Assembly: GCF_003627755.1 (NCBI RefSeq)
Contig: NZ_CP032695.1
Span: forward strand, 1,364,001 to 1,428,000
Reading direction: 5' to 3'
Origin: Rhizobium jaguaris
Lineage (GTDB): Bacteria; Pseudomonadota; Alphaproteobacteria; Rhizobiales; Rhizobiaceae
Length of the DNA stretch: 64,000 bases
The translations under genes were made by a program, and so were the position numbers. Under the pieces are notes generated by a model, which saw only the letters and a program-made list of their open reading frames with translations, was not told the origin of the DNA and searched no databases. The first letter of the stretch is position 1. Each line of letters starts with the position of its first letter. Below, in pieces: positions 25,948 through 35,014 of the stretch.

Positions 25948-26151
25948 TCACTCGGCTGCCGTCAAAGCCTCATAACCGCGTGAGACGCTTTCAATCGCGT
26001 TGAGTGAGTTCAATATCGAAATCATATCGCAGGCCTCCGCCCACGGCATTTGCCTCAATGCAGCACCGCCTAATTCAGCCGTGCGCATGGTCACGCGGTC
26101 GACAATCTCCCACTTCGCCTCGCCATCCAGCCGCAAATTATACCTTCGCAT
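25948..26151 (-). CDS. Small conserved-looking hypothetical protein
   Basis: 67 aa, ATG at 26151 preceded by GGAGGAGC at ideal spacing, which makes translation likely. The sequence is mixed charged/helical (MRRYNLRLDGEAKWEIVDR) without signal or membrane segment. No family recognised. It is convergent with gene B. Confidence 0.6.
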   Translation of the reverse strand: MRRYNLRLDGEAKWEIVDRVTMRTAELGGAALRQMPWAEACDMISILNSLNAIESVSRGYEALTAAE

Positions 26152-26674
26152 AAACAGCTCCTCCGATCGGAGGCGACCCTAAACATAAGAAGCTAATTTT
26201 GAAAGCTCTAAATCACCTAGCTCGCAAAGTGATTCTACCCGCATTGCTCGACGCCATGGCGAATCCGATTCGGGTCGCTCGTCGCCTCGGCGAATCACGG
26301 CGAGCTGGCCAGCGACAACGCGCCCTATCGTCTTAATCGGTGGGCTGTCTTATCCTCTCTCGATTCGCCTGTTCTGGGCATCGCGGCATGTTGCCCGACG
26401 TAGCCGACACTACACGACTTGGCGGCATGTTCACTTGCCTGTCATTTTTTTGAGAGACATCTTATTCGGCATGCTTCTATGCCGCCTCGCAATTAGCCAG
26501 CTTTGAGCATCGGCTTGTCGCGACCGAAATGGAGCGCGATGCGGATTTTACGATGTGGATATTAACGTGCTTTGGCTTCCTTGCATGTTTTCAAGCAAAT
26601 GATGATAGAGGGCATATGATTGGTTTCCGCCTGGACAGAATGAAGAGGAATCTTGTGACGAATCTTCTCGGTAA
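26152..26674. other. Gene-poor region, possible ArsR remnant
   Basis: 523 bp with no supported gene. The plus frame at 26241-26273 reads ALLDAMANPIR, which looks like the first helix of an ArsR-type HTH (compare LLKAMANPNR of NolR-like proteins), but the frame then loses similarity and stops. This could be a decayed regulator; the evidence is thin. Confidence 0.25.
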
Positions 26675-27280
26675 ATGCAGCGAGCAAGCTATATGAGGCG
26701 GCCATTCTCGCGAAAACCAAATGCGATCGCTTATTATACTGATTTTGTTGCCTACCCGATCATCGTTATCGGACTGATCGCAGCCTATTTCACCGTGGGT
26801 TATGATCGCGAGCCATTGATCTGGCTCGCAGCGGTGCTTGTCGGCGCGGCCGCATGGACATTAGTCGAGTACCTGATTCATCGCTTCGTGCTGCATCATG
26901 TCGTCTATGTACGCGATATGCACGTCCAGCATCACCATGCGCCGACCGAACTGATCGACACGCCGATCTGGCTGAGCCTGTTTTTCATGGTCGCGGGCGT
27001 GTTGTTGCCATCATGGTGGGCCTTTGGCTTCGGCGTGGCGTCTGGCTTCACCGTGGGAATGACGCTTGGCTATCTCACGTATGGAACGATGCATCACGCC
27101 ATGCATCACTGGCGGATTCCGCACGGCACCTATCTCTACAGCGCCAAGCGCTGGCACGCGCAGCATCATGCTTCCACCGATGAGGGGAATTATGGCGTTT
27201 CGTCGCTTTTCTGGGACCACGTGTTTGGCACAGTGCTGCCGGATCCGGCCGCGAAGAGCAGGGAGAGGCGCGGCGGCTGA
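26675..27280 (+). CDS. Fatty acid hydroxylase / sterol desaturase family membrane protein
   Basis: 201 aa with four TM segments and the complete di-iron histidine set: HRFVLHH (about 69-75), HVQHHH (about 88-93), HHAMHH and HAQHH near 170. Such enzymes hydroxylate or desaturate membrane lipids using O2 and an electron donor. The short size matches bacterial carotenoid- or fatty-acid-hydroxylase types. The start is uncertain: ATG 26675 or 26693, neither with a strong ribosome site. Monocistronic; substrate unknown. Confidence 0.85.
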   Translation: MQRASYMRRPFSRKPNAIAYYTDFVAYPIIVIGLIAAYFTVGYDREPLIWLAAVLVGAAAWTLVEYLIHRFVLHHVVYVRDMHVQHHHAPTELIDTPIWLSLFFMVAGVLLPSWWAFGFGVASGFTVGMTLGYLTYGTMHHAMHHWRIPHGTYLYSAKRWHAQHHASTDEGNYGVSSLFWDHVFGTVLPDPAAKSRERRGG

Positions 27281-27346
27281 TTGCGTTTGCTTCAGGGCAC
27301 GCAACGCTTAAGCGTACGATCTTCCATATACAAGTTGATTGGTGTT

Positions 27347-28102
27347 TTATTCCTCGAACATCTTGCCGCTGCGCGCTTCAAGCCGGTAGCGATGTCCGGG
27401 ATAGACGAGGCGGGCGATAGAGACCACCTGGCGCGCCGACCAGGTACGCCGGCGGATCGTCAGGCACGGCTCGGTCTTCAGCACGGTCAGCAGCTTGCAT
27501 TCCCAGGGCTGTGGCATCGCGGCCTCGACGATGTGTTCCGAACCGCTTAGCGGGGCTGCAGCCGTCAGATAAGCGTTTGGCGTCAGCGTCGTGAAATCCT
27601 GCTCGAGATATTCGGGCGCTGCCTCCGGATGAACGAAGCGGTCCTCGATCTGCACCGGAACGCCGTTTTCGCTGTGGACAATCAGCGAATGGAAAACCGG
27701 CCCGCCGATTTCCAGCTCCAGCGCGTCGGCAACCTCGGGAGAGGCTGTTTCCCGGGCCAGAACGATGACAGAGGCCTCGTGAACATGGCCGCGTTCGGCG
27801 ATCTCTTCGGCGATGTTGCGAACTTCGAACAGCGCCGAGTACCCCTTGCGCTCGGCCACGAACGAGCCGACGCCCTGAATGCGTACGAGTTCGCCCTCGT
27901 TGGCAAGCTCTCTGAGCGCCCGGTTGGCGGTCATCTTGCTGACGCCAAGTTCCACGACCAGCTCGTTTTCCGAAGGAACACGATGCTTCGGAGGCCATTC
28001 TCCGCTATGGATCCGATCCAGGATCATTTGCTTGACGCCGGCGTATAGTGGGCCGGAGTCGTTTTCCGCCAGCTCACGTTTCCGATCGGTACCGCGTTTC
28101 AT
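27347..28102 (-). CDS. GntR-family (HutC subfamily) regulator
   Basis: 251 aa. N-terminal winged helix: PLYAGVKQMILDRIHSGEW, VPSENELVVELGVSKMTANRALRELANEGEL, then GSFVAERK. The C-terminal UTRA domain (about 95-245) carries VQIEDRFVHPEAAPEYLEQDF and a closing YRLEARSG, typical of HutC, which senses urocanate. It is divergent from the amino-acid importer operon, with 194 bp between starts. It likely represses that operon; the effector may not be urocanate, since the operon lacks urocanase (hutU). Confidence 0.9.
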   Translation of the reverse strand: MKRGTDRKRELAENDSGPLYAGVKQMILDRIHSGEWPPKHRVPSENELVVELGVSKMTANRALRELANEGELVRIQGVGSFVAERKGYSALFEVRNIAEEIAERGHVHEASVIVLARETASPEVADALELEIGGPVFHSLIVHSENGVPVQIEDRFVHPEAAPEYLEQDFTTLTPNAYLTAAAPLSGSEHIVEAAMPQPWECKLLTVLKTEPCLTIRRRTWSARQVVSIARLVYPGHRYRLEARSGKMFEE

Positions 28103-28152
28103 TGCCTAATCCTTGTGCAGCCAGGAATTTCGCCCGTAAATCGACTTGGCAC

Positions 28153-28189
28153 TTGCATATCACAAAATATCACATATGGTACCCTATAC
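28153..28189 (+). promoter_or_regulatory. Candidate promoter and HutC-type operator of the amino-acid operon
   Basis: TTGCAT (28153-28158), 16 bases, TATGGT (28175-28180) can serve as -35/-10. ATATCACA occurs at 28157-28164 and 28167-28174, one helical turn apart, and GTACCCTATAC (28179-28189) is an imperfect GTAT/ATAC palindrome as bound by HutC-type proteins. Assignment by position only. Confidence 0.35.
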
Positions 28190-28296
28190 AACTACCCGAT
28201 TGAGCTGACCAGCGAATGCCGGTCGGTGAGCGGCAAGCCGGCGCAGACTGGCGTAAAACAAAGATTGGCTATTTCGATCTCAAGAGGAGAACTTCG

Positions 28297-29142
28297 ATGA
28301 AGATTAGGCATGCGCTTCTTTCCAGCGCCCTGGCGCTTTCCGTTCTCACCGGCCCCGCCGCTCAGGCGAAGGACTGGAAGACTGTTACCATCACGCTTGA
28401 AGGCGCCTATGCGCCATGGAATCTGACCAACTCCGACGGCACGCTCGGCGGCTTCGAACCGGAGCTGGCCAAGGTTCTGTGCGAGCGGGCGAAGGTCGAC
28501 TGCAAGCTTGTGGCGTCCGATTGGGACGGCATGATTCCCGCTCTGAATGCAGGCAAGTTCGACGTGATCATGGATGCGCTGTCGATCACCGACGAGCGCA
28601 AGCAGGTCATCGACTTCACGGTTCCCTATGCTGCAACGCCGGCCGCCTTTGCGACTGCAAAGGATAGCCCGCTGGCTAATGCCGCAGGCACGGGCGCGAC
28701 TGTCAAGATGACGCCCGGCCAGACCGGCGTTAAGGAGATCGACGCGCTGAAGGCAGCCTTCAAGGGCAAGACCATCGGCATTCAGGCCGCTACCGTCTAC
28801 GCCAAGTTCATCTACGATAACTTCGGCGACGTCGCGACGATCCGCGAGTACAAGACCGGCGCCGACCGCGACCTCGATCTGCAGAACGGCCGTATCGATC
28901 TCGGCTTCGACGATGCCGTTTATTTCCAGACAGCTTTCGATGCCGCCAACGGCGCGCTCGCCTTTACCGGCCCGCAAATCGCCGGCCCGATCTGGGGCGT
29001 CGGCGAAGGCCTCGGCGTCCGCAAGTCCGACACGGATCTGCGTGACATGTTCAGCGCGGCCATCAAGTCGGCGCTCGCCGACGGCACCGTAAAGAACCTC
29101 TCCATGAAGTGGTTCAAGACGGACGTCTCCCCGCAGGAGTAA
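28297..29142 (+). CDS. Amino-acid ABC transporter, periplasmic binding protein
   Basis: 281 aa; ATG at 28297 follows AAGAGGAG. Sec signal (about 1-23, ...AAQA), then a family 3 solute-binding fold: VTITLEGAYAPWNL, GGFEPELAKVLCERAKVDC, DWDGMIPALNAGKFDVIMDALSIT. Close in pattern to HisJ/LAO- and nopaline/octopine-binding proteins, with an extra stretch (ANAAGTGATVKMTPGQTGVKEIDAL) seen in rhizobial members. It presents a polar, probably basic or imidazole-type amino acid to the permeases downstream. A long hairpin follows the stop. Confidence 0.9.
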   Translation: MKIRHALLSSALALSVLTGPAAQAKDWKTVTITLEGAYAPWNLTNSDGTLGGFEPELAKVLCERAKVDCKLVASDWDGMIPALNAGKFDVIMDALSITDERKQVIDFTVPYAATPAAFATAKDSPLANAAGTGATVKMTPGQTGVKEIDALKAAFKGKTIGIQAATVYAKFIYDNFGDVATIREYKTGADRDLDLQNGRIDLGFDDAVYFQTAFDAANGALAFTGPQIAGPIWGVGEGLGVRKSDTDLRDMFSAAIKSALADGTVKNLSMKWFKTDVSPQE

Positions 29143-29148
29143 TCCTTG

Positions 29149-29179
29149 GCCGGCGCTTCCGCATGGCGGACGCGCCGGC
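29149..29179 (+). promoter_or_regulatory. Intercistronic stem-loop after the amino-acid SBP gene
   Basis: GCCGGCGC (29149-29156) pairs with GCGCCGGC (29172-29179); TCCGC and GCGGA extend the stem inside. No T-run. Expected effect is mRNA stabilisation upstream or partial termination. Confidence 0.65.
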
Positions 29180-29261
29180 TTACGGCTCCAACGCTGCTTC
29201 CTGCATGTTATGATTTTGAACAATCAAGAAGACTGATCGCTCGGTACGGGGAACGAAGGTA

Positions 29262-29984
29262 ATGGCGACATTGCAATTGATCGGTTTCGGCTCGACCGGC
29301 TGGGGCGCCCTGCTTTTGCTCGGAGCGCTGATGACGCTATGCGTCACCGCTGTCGCACTGGCGATCGGCGCCGTCTTCGGCGCCATCGTTGCGTCCGCGA
29401 AGCTTTCCGGCAATCTCATCCTGAAGACGCTTGGTAACGTCTATACGACCGTTTTCCGCGGCGTGCCGGAATTGCTTATCATCTATCTCATCTATTTCGG
29501 CGGATCGAGCGCGATCACCAGCATCGGCAAGTCCTTTGGCTATGAGGGCTTTCTGGGCATGCCGTCCTTCGCGGCCGGTGCGCTTGCGGTCGGCATCATC
29601 TCCGGCGCCTATCAGGCGGAGGTGTTCCGCGGCGCCTATCTCGCCGTTTCCAAGGGTGAGCTTGAAGCCGCTTCAGCAATTGGAATGCATGGGGCCTTGA
29701 GATTCCGGCGCATCATCATGCCGCAGGTCCTTCGCTTCGCCATTCCCGGCATGGGCAATGTCTGGCAGTTGAGCCTCAAAGATTCGGCGCTGATTTCAGT
29801 CACCGGACTTGCCGAGCTGATGCGGACAAGCCAGGTCGCCGCCGGTTCGACACGGCAATATTTTCTGTTCTTCGTCGTCGGTGGCGCACTCTATCTCATC
29901 CTGACGAGCCTGTCGGACCGCGTCTTCAACGGAGCCGAGCGGCGCGCCAATCGCAGCATGCCCTCCGCAATGGGTCAGGCCTGA
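29262..29984 (+). CDS. Amino-acid ABC transporter permease (HisQ type)
   Basis: 240 aa, ATG at 29262 with GAAGG upstream. Five TM helices; FRGVPELLIIYLIYFGG is the HisQ/HisM signature near TM2 and ISGAYQAEVFRGAYLAVSKGELEAASAIGMHG (coupling-helix EAA loop) sits at about 107-138. It forms the channel with the following permease. Confidence 0.92.
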   Translation: MATLQLIGFGSTGWGALLLLGALMTLCVTAVALAIGAVFGAIVASAKLSGNLILKTLGNVYTTVFRGVPELLIIYLIYFGGSSAITSIGKSFGYEGFLGMPSFAAGALAVGIISGAYQAEVFRGAYLAVSKGELEAASAIGMHGALRFRRIIMPQVLRFAIPGMGNVWQLSLKDSALISVTGLAELMRTSQVAAGSTRQYFLFFVVGGALYLILTSLSDRVFNGAERRANRSMPSAMGQA

Positions 29985-29993
29985 GGATCGATC

Positions 29994-30698
29994 ATGGATT
30001 TCGCTTTTCTTGCACAGACCATGCTCACGCTGCTCGAAGCTCTGCCGACGACGCTGGCGCTGTTCTTCCTGTCGATTGCCATCGGCGGCGTCCTCGCAAT
30101 CCTGATCGTCTGGATGCGGGTAGGCGGCAATCCTGTCTTTACCGCCATCGCCAAGGGCTATATCTTCGTCTTCCGCGGATCGCCGCTGCTCATCCAGATG
30201 TTCCTCATCTTTTACGGGCTCGCCCAATTCGGCTTCATCCGCTACGGGCCTCTCTGGCCGCTGCTGCGCGAGCCGTTCGTCTGCGCCGTACTGTCGCTGG
30301 CGCTCTGTACTGCCGGCTATACGGCGGAGATCTTCCGTGGCGGCATTCGCGCTGTCTCGCCGCGTGAAATCGAGGCGGCGCGTTCGGTCGGCATGTCCGG
30401 TTTCCTGTTGATGCGGCGCGTCCTGGCGCCGATCGCCTTCCGCCACGCACTGCCTGCCTATTCGACCGAAATCGTACTGATGATGAAGTCGACGGCGCTC
30501 GCAAGTCTCGTCACCGTCTGGGAGGTGACCGGCGTCGCCCAGCGGCTGATCTCGCATACCTACCGCACGATGGAGGTCTTCCTCTGCGCTGCGGCCATCT
30601 ATCTCATCTTGAATTTCATCATCCTGCAGGCCCTCGGCTTGCTGGAATATCATCTGTCCCGCCATCGTCGCGCCGTTCCGGCGGCGCTGAAGGCGTGA
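29994..30698 (+). CDS. Amino-acid ABC transporter permease (HisM type)
   Basis: 234 aa, starting 9 bp after the first permease. FRGSPLLIQMFLIFYGL and AGYTAEIFRGGIRAVSPREIEAARSVGMSG are the expected conserved segments. The heterodimer with the first permease is normal for this importer family. Confidence 0.92.
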   Translation: MDFAFLAQTMLTLLEALPTTLALFFLSIAIGGVLAILIVWMRVGGNPVFTAIAKGYIFVFRGSPLLIQMFLIFYGLAQFGFIRYGPLWPLLREPFVCAVLSLALCTAGYTAEIFRGGIRAVSPREIEAARSVGMSGFLLMRRVLAPIAFRHALPAYSTEIVLMMKSTALASLVTVWEVTGVAQRLISHTYRTMEVFLCAAAIYLILNFIILQALGLLEYHLSRHRRAVPAALKA

Positions 30699-30730
30699 GG
30701 CAACTGGCCTAGATCTGGATTGGAGCGATC

Positions 30731-31507
30731 ATGCCCGGCGTCACCCGACTTTCGGTCCGTAATATCCGCAAGAGCTTCGGCACGCACGAGGTTCTGCGCG
30801 GCATTTCCCTAGATGCACAGGATGGCGACGTCATCTCGCTGCTTGGCGCCTCCGGCTCGGGCAAATCAACTTTTCTGCGCTGCATCAATCTTTTGGAGAC
30901 CGCGACTGACGGCGAGATCTGGGTCGATGGCGAGCAAATACGCATGGTGCATAAGGGCGGCAAAACCAAGCCGGCAAGCCAAAAGCAGGTGGATCATATC
31001 CGCTCCGAGCTTGGCATGGTGTTCCAGTCCTTCAATCTCTGGTCCCATATGACGATCCTGCAGAACGTCATCGAGGGGCCGGTGCATGTGCTGAAACGGC
31101 CACGGGCCGAATGCATCGCCGAAGCCGAGGCATTGCTCGAGAAGGTCGGCATCGCCGATAAGCGTCATGCCTATCCGGCGCTTCTGTCCGGCGGCCAGCA
31201 GCAGCGCGCGGCAATCGCCCGATCGCTCGCCATGAAGCCGAAGGTCATGCTCTTCGACGAACCTACTTCGGCGCTCGATCCCGAGCTTGTCGGCGAAGTG
31301 CTGCGCGTCATGCGTTCGCTGGCGGAAGAGGGAATGACCATGCTCGTCGTCACCCACGAGATGAGTTTTGCCCGCAACGTCTCCAACCGCGTCGTCTTCA
31401 TGCGCGAAGGCCTGATCGAGAGCAGCGGCCCGCCGCAGGAGATGTTCGGCAGCGGCGCCTCGCCGGCTTTCCGCCAGTTCATTGGGCATTTCGGAACTCC
31501 AACATGA
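30731..31507 (+). CDS. Amino-acid ABC transporter ATPase (HisP type)
   Basis: 258 aa; Walker [11 protein letters not shown]-loop [14 protein letters not shown], signature LSGGQQQR, Walker [15 protein letters not shown], switch His in VVTHEMSF. The insert [22 protein letters not shown] is typical of HisP-like ATPases. Its stop overlaps the ATG of the lyase-like gene (ATGA), tying that enzyme to the importer. Confidence 0.94.
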   Translation: MPGVTRLSVRNIRKSFGTHEVLRGISLDAQDGDVISLLGASGSGKSTFLRCINLLETATDGEIWVDGEQIRMVHKGGKTKPASQKQVDHIRSELGMVFQSFNLWSHMTILQNVIEGPVHVLKRPRAECIAEAEALLEKVGIADKRHAYPALLSGGQQQRAAIARSLAMKPKVMLFDEPTSALDPELVGEVLRVMRSLAEEGMTMLVVTHEMSFARNVSNRVVFMREGLIESSGPPQEMFGSGASPAFRQFIGHFGTPT

Positions 31508-33000
31508 CTGTCACGCTTCGAACCGCGCTCGGCTGGCGGGATATCGCCAGCGTGGCGGACGGCGCGCCTCTGTCGCTTGCCCCCGCCGTCCGGGAACGCA
31601 TCGTCCATGCAAGCCGGATCGTCGAACGCATCGTCGAGACCGGCGTGCGTGCCTACGGAGTCAATACCGGCGTCGGCGCACTGTCGGATACGGTGGTCGA
31701 CCGTGAATCCCAGAGCCGCCTGTCGCGCAATATCATCCTCAGCCACGCCTGCGGCGTCGGAGAGCTGCTGGCGCCGCGTGAAGTGCGCGCCATTATCGCG
31801 GCGGAGATCGCCAATTTCGCCCATGGCCATTCCGGCGTGCGATTAGAGATCGTCAGTTATCTCGCGGCCTTTCTCGAAAAGGACTGCATCCCCGACGTGC
31901 CCTCGAAAGGTTCGGCCGGTTATCTGACGCATAATGCCCATACAGCACTGGTGCTGATCGGGGAGGGGAGCGCCAGGGTTGCCGGAAAGGCGATGAGCGG
32001 TCGAGAGGCCCTGGCAGCGATCGGTCTCGAACCGCTCGTGCTCGGCGCCAAGGAAGGACTAAGCCTCGTCAACGGCACGGCCTGTGCTACCGGTCTTTCC
32101 AGCGTGGCATTGGCGCGCGCCGAGCATCTGCTTGCGTGGGCCGACGCCGTCGCGGCACTGACGCTGGAAGCCGCCGGTTGCCAGATGGCGGCCTTCGACG
32201 AAGTGGTGCTGGCGCTGCGTCCCTCCAAGGGCATCGCCGCTGTCGGCGCCTCGCTGCGTGCCCGGCTGCGGGGAAGCGGCCTCATCGCCGCAGCGTTGGG
32301 CCGGCGCACGCAGGATGCTCTCAGCCTGCGCGCCATTCCGCATGCTCACGGCGCCGCCCGCGACGTCTTCGATAATTCCGTGCGCGTTGTCGACCAGGAG
32401 CTTGCCTCCGTCACCGACAATCCGGCCGTTTCTGGGACGCCGGAGAACCCGGTGGTCTCCTCGGAAGCGCATGCGGTTGCTCCGGCGCTCGGACAAGCCG
32501 CCGATAGTCTTGCGATCGCGCTCGCCCAGATCGCAGCGATGAGCGAACGGCGCATGGACCGGCTGGTCAATCCGCTTGTCAGCGGTCTGCCGCCTTTCCT
32601 CGCGAGCGACGCCGGCAGCAATTCCGGTTTCATGATCGCGCAGTATACGGCCGCAGCCCTTGCCAACGAGAACCGCCGGCTGGCGGCACCCGCCAGCACC
32701 GACGGCGGACTGACTTCCGGCCTGCAGGAGGATTTCCTGGCGCATCCGACGGCGGCAGCAAACAAGCTGCTCGCGGTGATCGACAATGCCGAATACATCC
32801 TGGCGATCGAATTGATGGCGGCGGCGCAGGCGCATGATTTCCGCAGTGCTGCCGGGTCTCGTGCGGAGGGCACTGATGCAATCTACAAGATGGTGCGCGA
32901 GCGCATCCCGCACTATGCCGACGATCGGCCATTGAGCGGTGATATGGAAATCTTGCGCACACTGCTGCGCGAGACGCAGCCTCCCGATTTTACCGAATAG
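31504..33000 (+). CDS. Aromatic amino-acid lyase (HutH) homologue lacking the MIO Ala-Ser-Gly triad
   Basis: 498 aa, full length for HAL. Residues matching Pseudomonas HutH active-site positions are Tyr51 (AYGVNTG), His81 (LSHACGVGE), Asn190 (SLVNGT), Gln270 and Arg276 (QDALSLR) and the Glu of LQEDF. The electrophile site differs: where HAL has GASGD, this protein reads [15 protein letters not shown] (Ser137-Ala138-Gly139) and is three residues shorter just before it. The middle residue is Ala, so the methylidene-imidazolone cannot form. Tyr280 and Phe329 equivalents are Leu273 and Ala322. The reading frame is intact, so this is not decay by frameshift. It is fused by ATGA overlap to an importer. 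It probably performs other chemistry on the imported amino acid. Confidence 0.85.
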   Translation: MTVTLRTALGWRDIASVADGAPLSLAPAVRERIVHASRIVERIVETGVRAYGVNTGVGALSDTVVDRESQSRLSRNIILSHACGVGELLAPREVRAIIAAEIANFAHGHSGVRLEIVSYLAAFLEKDCIPDVPSKGSAGYLTHNAHTALVLIGEGSARVAGKAMSGREALAAIGLEPLVLGAKEGLSLVNGTACATGLSSVALARAEHLLAWADAVAALTLEAAGCQMAAFDEVVLALRPSKGIAAVGASLRARLRGSGLIAAALGRRTQDALSLRAIPHAHGAARDVFDNSVRVVDQELASVTDNPAVSGTPENPVVSSEAHAVAPALGQAADSLAIALAQIAAMSERRMDRLVNPLVSGLPPFLASDAGSNSGFMIAQYTAAALANENRRLAAPASTDGGLTSGLQEDFLAHPTAAANKLLAVIDNAEYILAIELMAAAQAHDFRSAAGSRAEGTDAIYKMVRERIPHYADDRPLSGDMEILRTLLRETQPPDFTE

Positions 33001-33009
33001 GATAGCTTT

Positions 33010-34179
33010 ATGACCGCTCAGTTCGACGTTGCCGTCATCGGCCTCGGCGCCATGGGGAGTGCGGCAATTTCCTTTCTCTCGGCGCGTGGCGTCAAAGCGA
33101 TCGGCATCGATGCCCACTTTCCCGCCCATGCCTTGAGTTCATCGCATGGCGACAGTCGGCTGATCCGCCTCGGCTATTTCGAGGATCCGTCTTATGTGCC
33201 GCTGCTGCGGCGCGCCTATGAAAACTGGCGGGCGCTAGAAGCGCAGCTGCGCGCCGATGTCCTGACGATCACCGGTGTCCTGCAGATCGGCAAGCCGGAC
33301 AGCAAGATCGTCAGCGGTACGCGGGCCTCCTGTGAGCTGCATCATCTGCCCCATGAGGAACTGGATCGGAAGGCGATGGCAGCGCGTTTTCCGGCCTTTG
33401 CGTTGGACGAAGACGAGATCGCGCTGCTCGATCCTCAGGGCGGTTATCTCCGCCCGGAAACGGCGGTCATGGGCTATCTGAAGCTCGCGGCAGCGGATGG
33501 CGCGGTCCTGCATTTCGGCGAGAAGGTGACGGCGATCGAGCCCGATGATGCCGGCGTGACGATTTCGTCCGATGTCGGCCGCTATCGCGTCAGGAAGCTG
33601 ATCGTCTCGACAGGCTCGTGGATCGCCGAACTGGTGCCGCAGTTGCGGGAGCATGCCAATCCAATTCGGCAGGTCGTCGCCTGGTATCAACCGCGCGACG
33701 GCTTCGTGACGCAGCCGCATCGCATGCCCGCCTTCCTCCGGGACGAAGGCGAGGAGGGCTCCTATTTTGGCTTCCCGGCGATTGGCGTCGACGGCGTCAA
33801 GATCGGCCGCCACGCGCATTTCATGGAGCCCATCGATCCGAACCGGCCGAATCCGCCCGTCAATGACAGGGATACGGCATTGTTGGACGGCTTCATCGCA
33901 AAGCGCCTTCCAGCCGCCGCAGGCGTTCGTGTCAATGCCATCACCTGCCGCTACACGATGCTACCGAGCGAGGATTTCCTGATCGATCTCATGCCCGGCG
34001 AGCCGCGCGTCGTCGCCGCCTCGCCGTGTTCCGGTCACGGTTTCAAGTTCACGAGCGTTGTCGGAGAAATTCTCGCCGATCTCGCGATGGACGGCGGCAC
34101 ACGGCTGCCGATCTCGGCCTTTTCCTTCGAGGCGATGGAGAATTTCCTTGCGCCGCAAAAGATGCAGGCGCACGGCTAG
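33010..34179 (+). CDS. FAD-dependent N-methyl amino-acid oxidase (MSOX/SolA family)
   Basis: 389 aa. N-terminal Rossmann motif VIGLGAMGSAA, then SSSHGDSRLIRLGYFEDPSYVPL, the MSOX/N-methyltryptophan-oxidase pattern. Cys313 in ITCRYTMLPSEDFLID is in the position of the covalent-FAD Cys of monomeric sarcosine oxidase, and SGHGFKFTSVVGE closes the flavin site. Family members oxidise secondary amino acids, yielding the primary amine, formaldehyde and H2O2. Nine bp behind the lyase-like gene, so both are likely to act on the same imported compound, perhaps an N-methylated amino acid. Confidence 0.9.
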   Translation: MTAQFDVAVIGLGAMGSAAISFLSARGVKAIGIDAHFPAHALSSSHGDSRLIRLGYFEDPSYVPLLRRAYENWRALEAQLRADVLTITGVLQIGKPDSKIVSGTRASCELHHLPHEELDRKAMAARFPAFALDEDEIALLDPQGGYLRPETAVMGYLKLAAADGAVLHFGEKVTAIEPDDAGVTISSDVGRYRVRKLIVSTGSWIAELVPQLREHANPIRQVVAWYQPRDGFVTQPHRMPAFLRDEGEEGSYFGFPAIGVDGVKIGRHAHFMEPIDPNRPNPPVNDRDTALLDGFIAKRLPAAAGVRVNAITCRYTMLPSEDFLIDLMPGEPRVVAASPCSGHGFKFTSVVGEILADLAMDGGTRLPISAFSFEAMENFLAPQKMQAHG

Positions 34180-34205
34180 CGATTGCGAGCGCCAGTGCGA
34201 GGCTG

Positions 34206-34979
34206 TTATTGCGATGGTTTATCCGCCTTGGAGAGCAGGAGATTGGCGAACTCCATCGGGAAGGGGAACAGGATCGTCGAGGTCTTCTCGCTGGCGATGA
34301 CGTTCAGCGTGCCTAAATAACGAAGTTGCATCGCCTCCGGTTGCTTGGCTAGGATTTCGGCCGCTTCGACAAGCTTCGCTGCTGCTTGCTGCTCGCCGTC
34401 GGCATTGATGATCTTGGCGCGCCGCTCGCGTTCCGCCTCTGCCTGCCGGGCAATCGCGCGGATCATGGATTCATTGATGTCGACATGCTTGATCTCGACA
34501 TTGGCGACCTTGATACCCCAGGCATCGGTCTGGGCATCGAGGATTTCCTGAATGTCGCTGTTGAGCTTGTCGCGCTCCGCCAGCATCTCGTCGAGGTCGT
34601 GCTTGCCGAGGACCGAGCGTAGCGTCGTCTGCGCGAGTTGGCTTGTCGCCATCATAAAGTCCTCGACCTGGATCGTCGACCTTTCCGGATCGATGACCCG
34701 AAAATAGATTACCGCACTGACGCGGACCGAGACGTTGTCATGCGAAATGACGTCCTGGCCGGGCACATCGAGCACCCGCGTGCGTAGGTCGACCCGTATC
34801 ATCTGCTGGACATAAGGGATGAGCAGAAAGAGGCCGGGGCCTTTGACGCCAGTGAAGCGTCCAAGCGTGAAAACCACGCCGCGCTCGTATTCCCGCAGGA
34901 CCTTGATTGCAGATGCGACGACGAGCAGCAAAATAAGGACGATCACAAGATAGAAGGCGAGATCTGCAAATATGCCCAT
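34206..34979 (-). CDS. Slipin / SPFH-domain membrane protein
   Basis: 257 aa; AGGAGG precedes the ATG. One N-terminal TM (about 5-27), then an SPFH/stomatin domain ([33 protein letters not shown] at about 35-67), and a C-terminal helical region with [17 protein letters not shown]. Slipins assemble in membrane microdomains and are cut or anchored by NfeD partners; here the nfeD gene is directly upstream in the same operon (36 bp). Confidence 0.93.
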   Translation of the reverse strand: MGIFADLAFYLVIVLILLLVVASAIKVLREYERGVVFTLGRFTGVKGPGLFLLIPYVQQMIRVDLRTRVLDVPGQDVISHDNVSVRVSAVIYFRVIDPERSTIQVEDFMMATSQLAQTTLRSVLGKHDLDEMLAERDKLNSDIQEILDAQTDAWGIKVANVEIKHVDINESMIRAIARQAEAERERRAKIINADGEQQAAAKLVEAAEILAKQPEAMQLRYLGTLNVIASEKTSTILFPFPMEFANLLLSKADKPSQ

Positions 34980-35014
34980 GACTTTTCCTCCTGCTTTCCA
35001 AAGCCCGCATTTTC

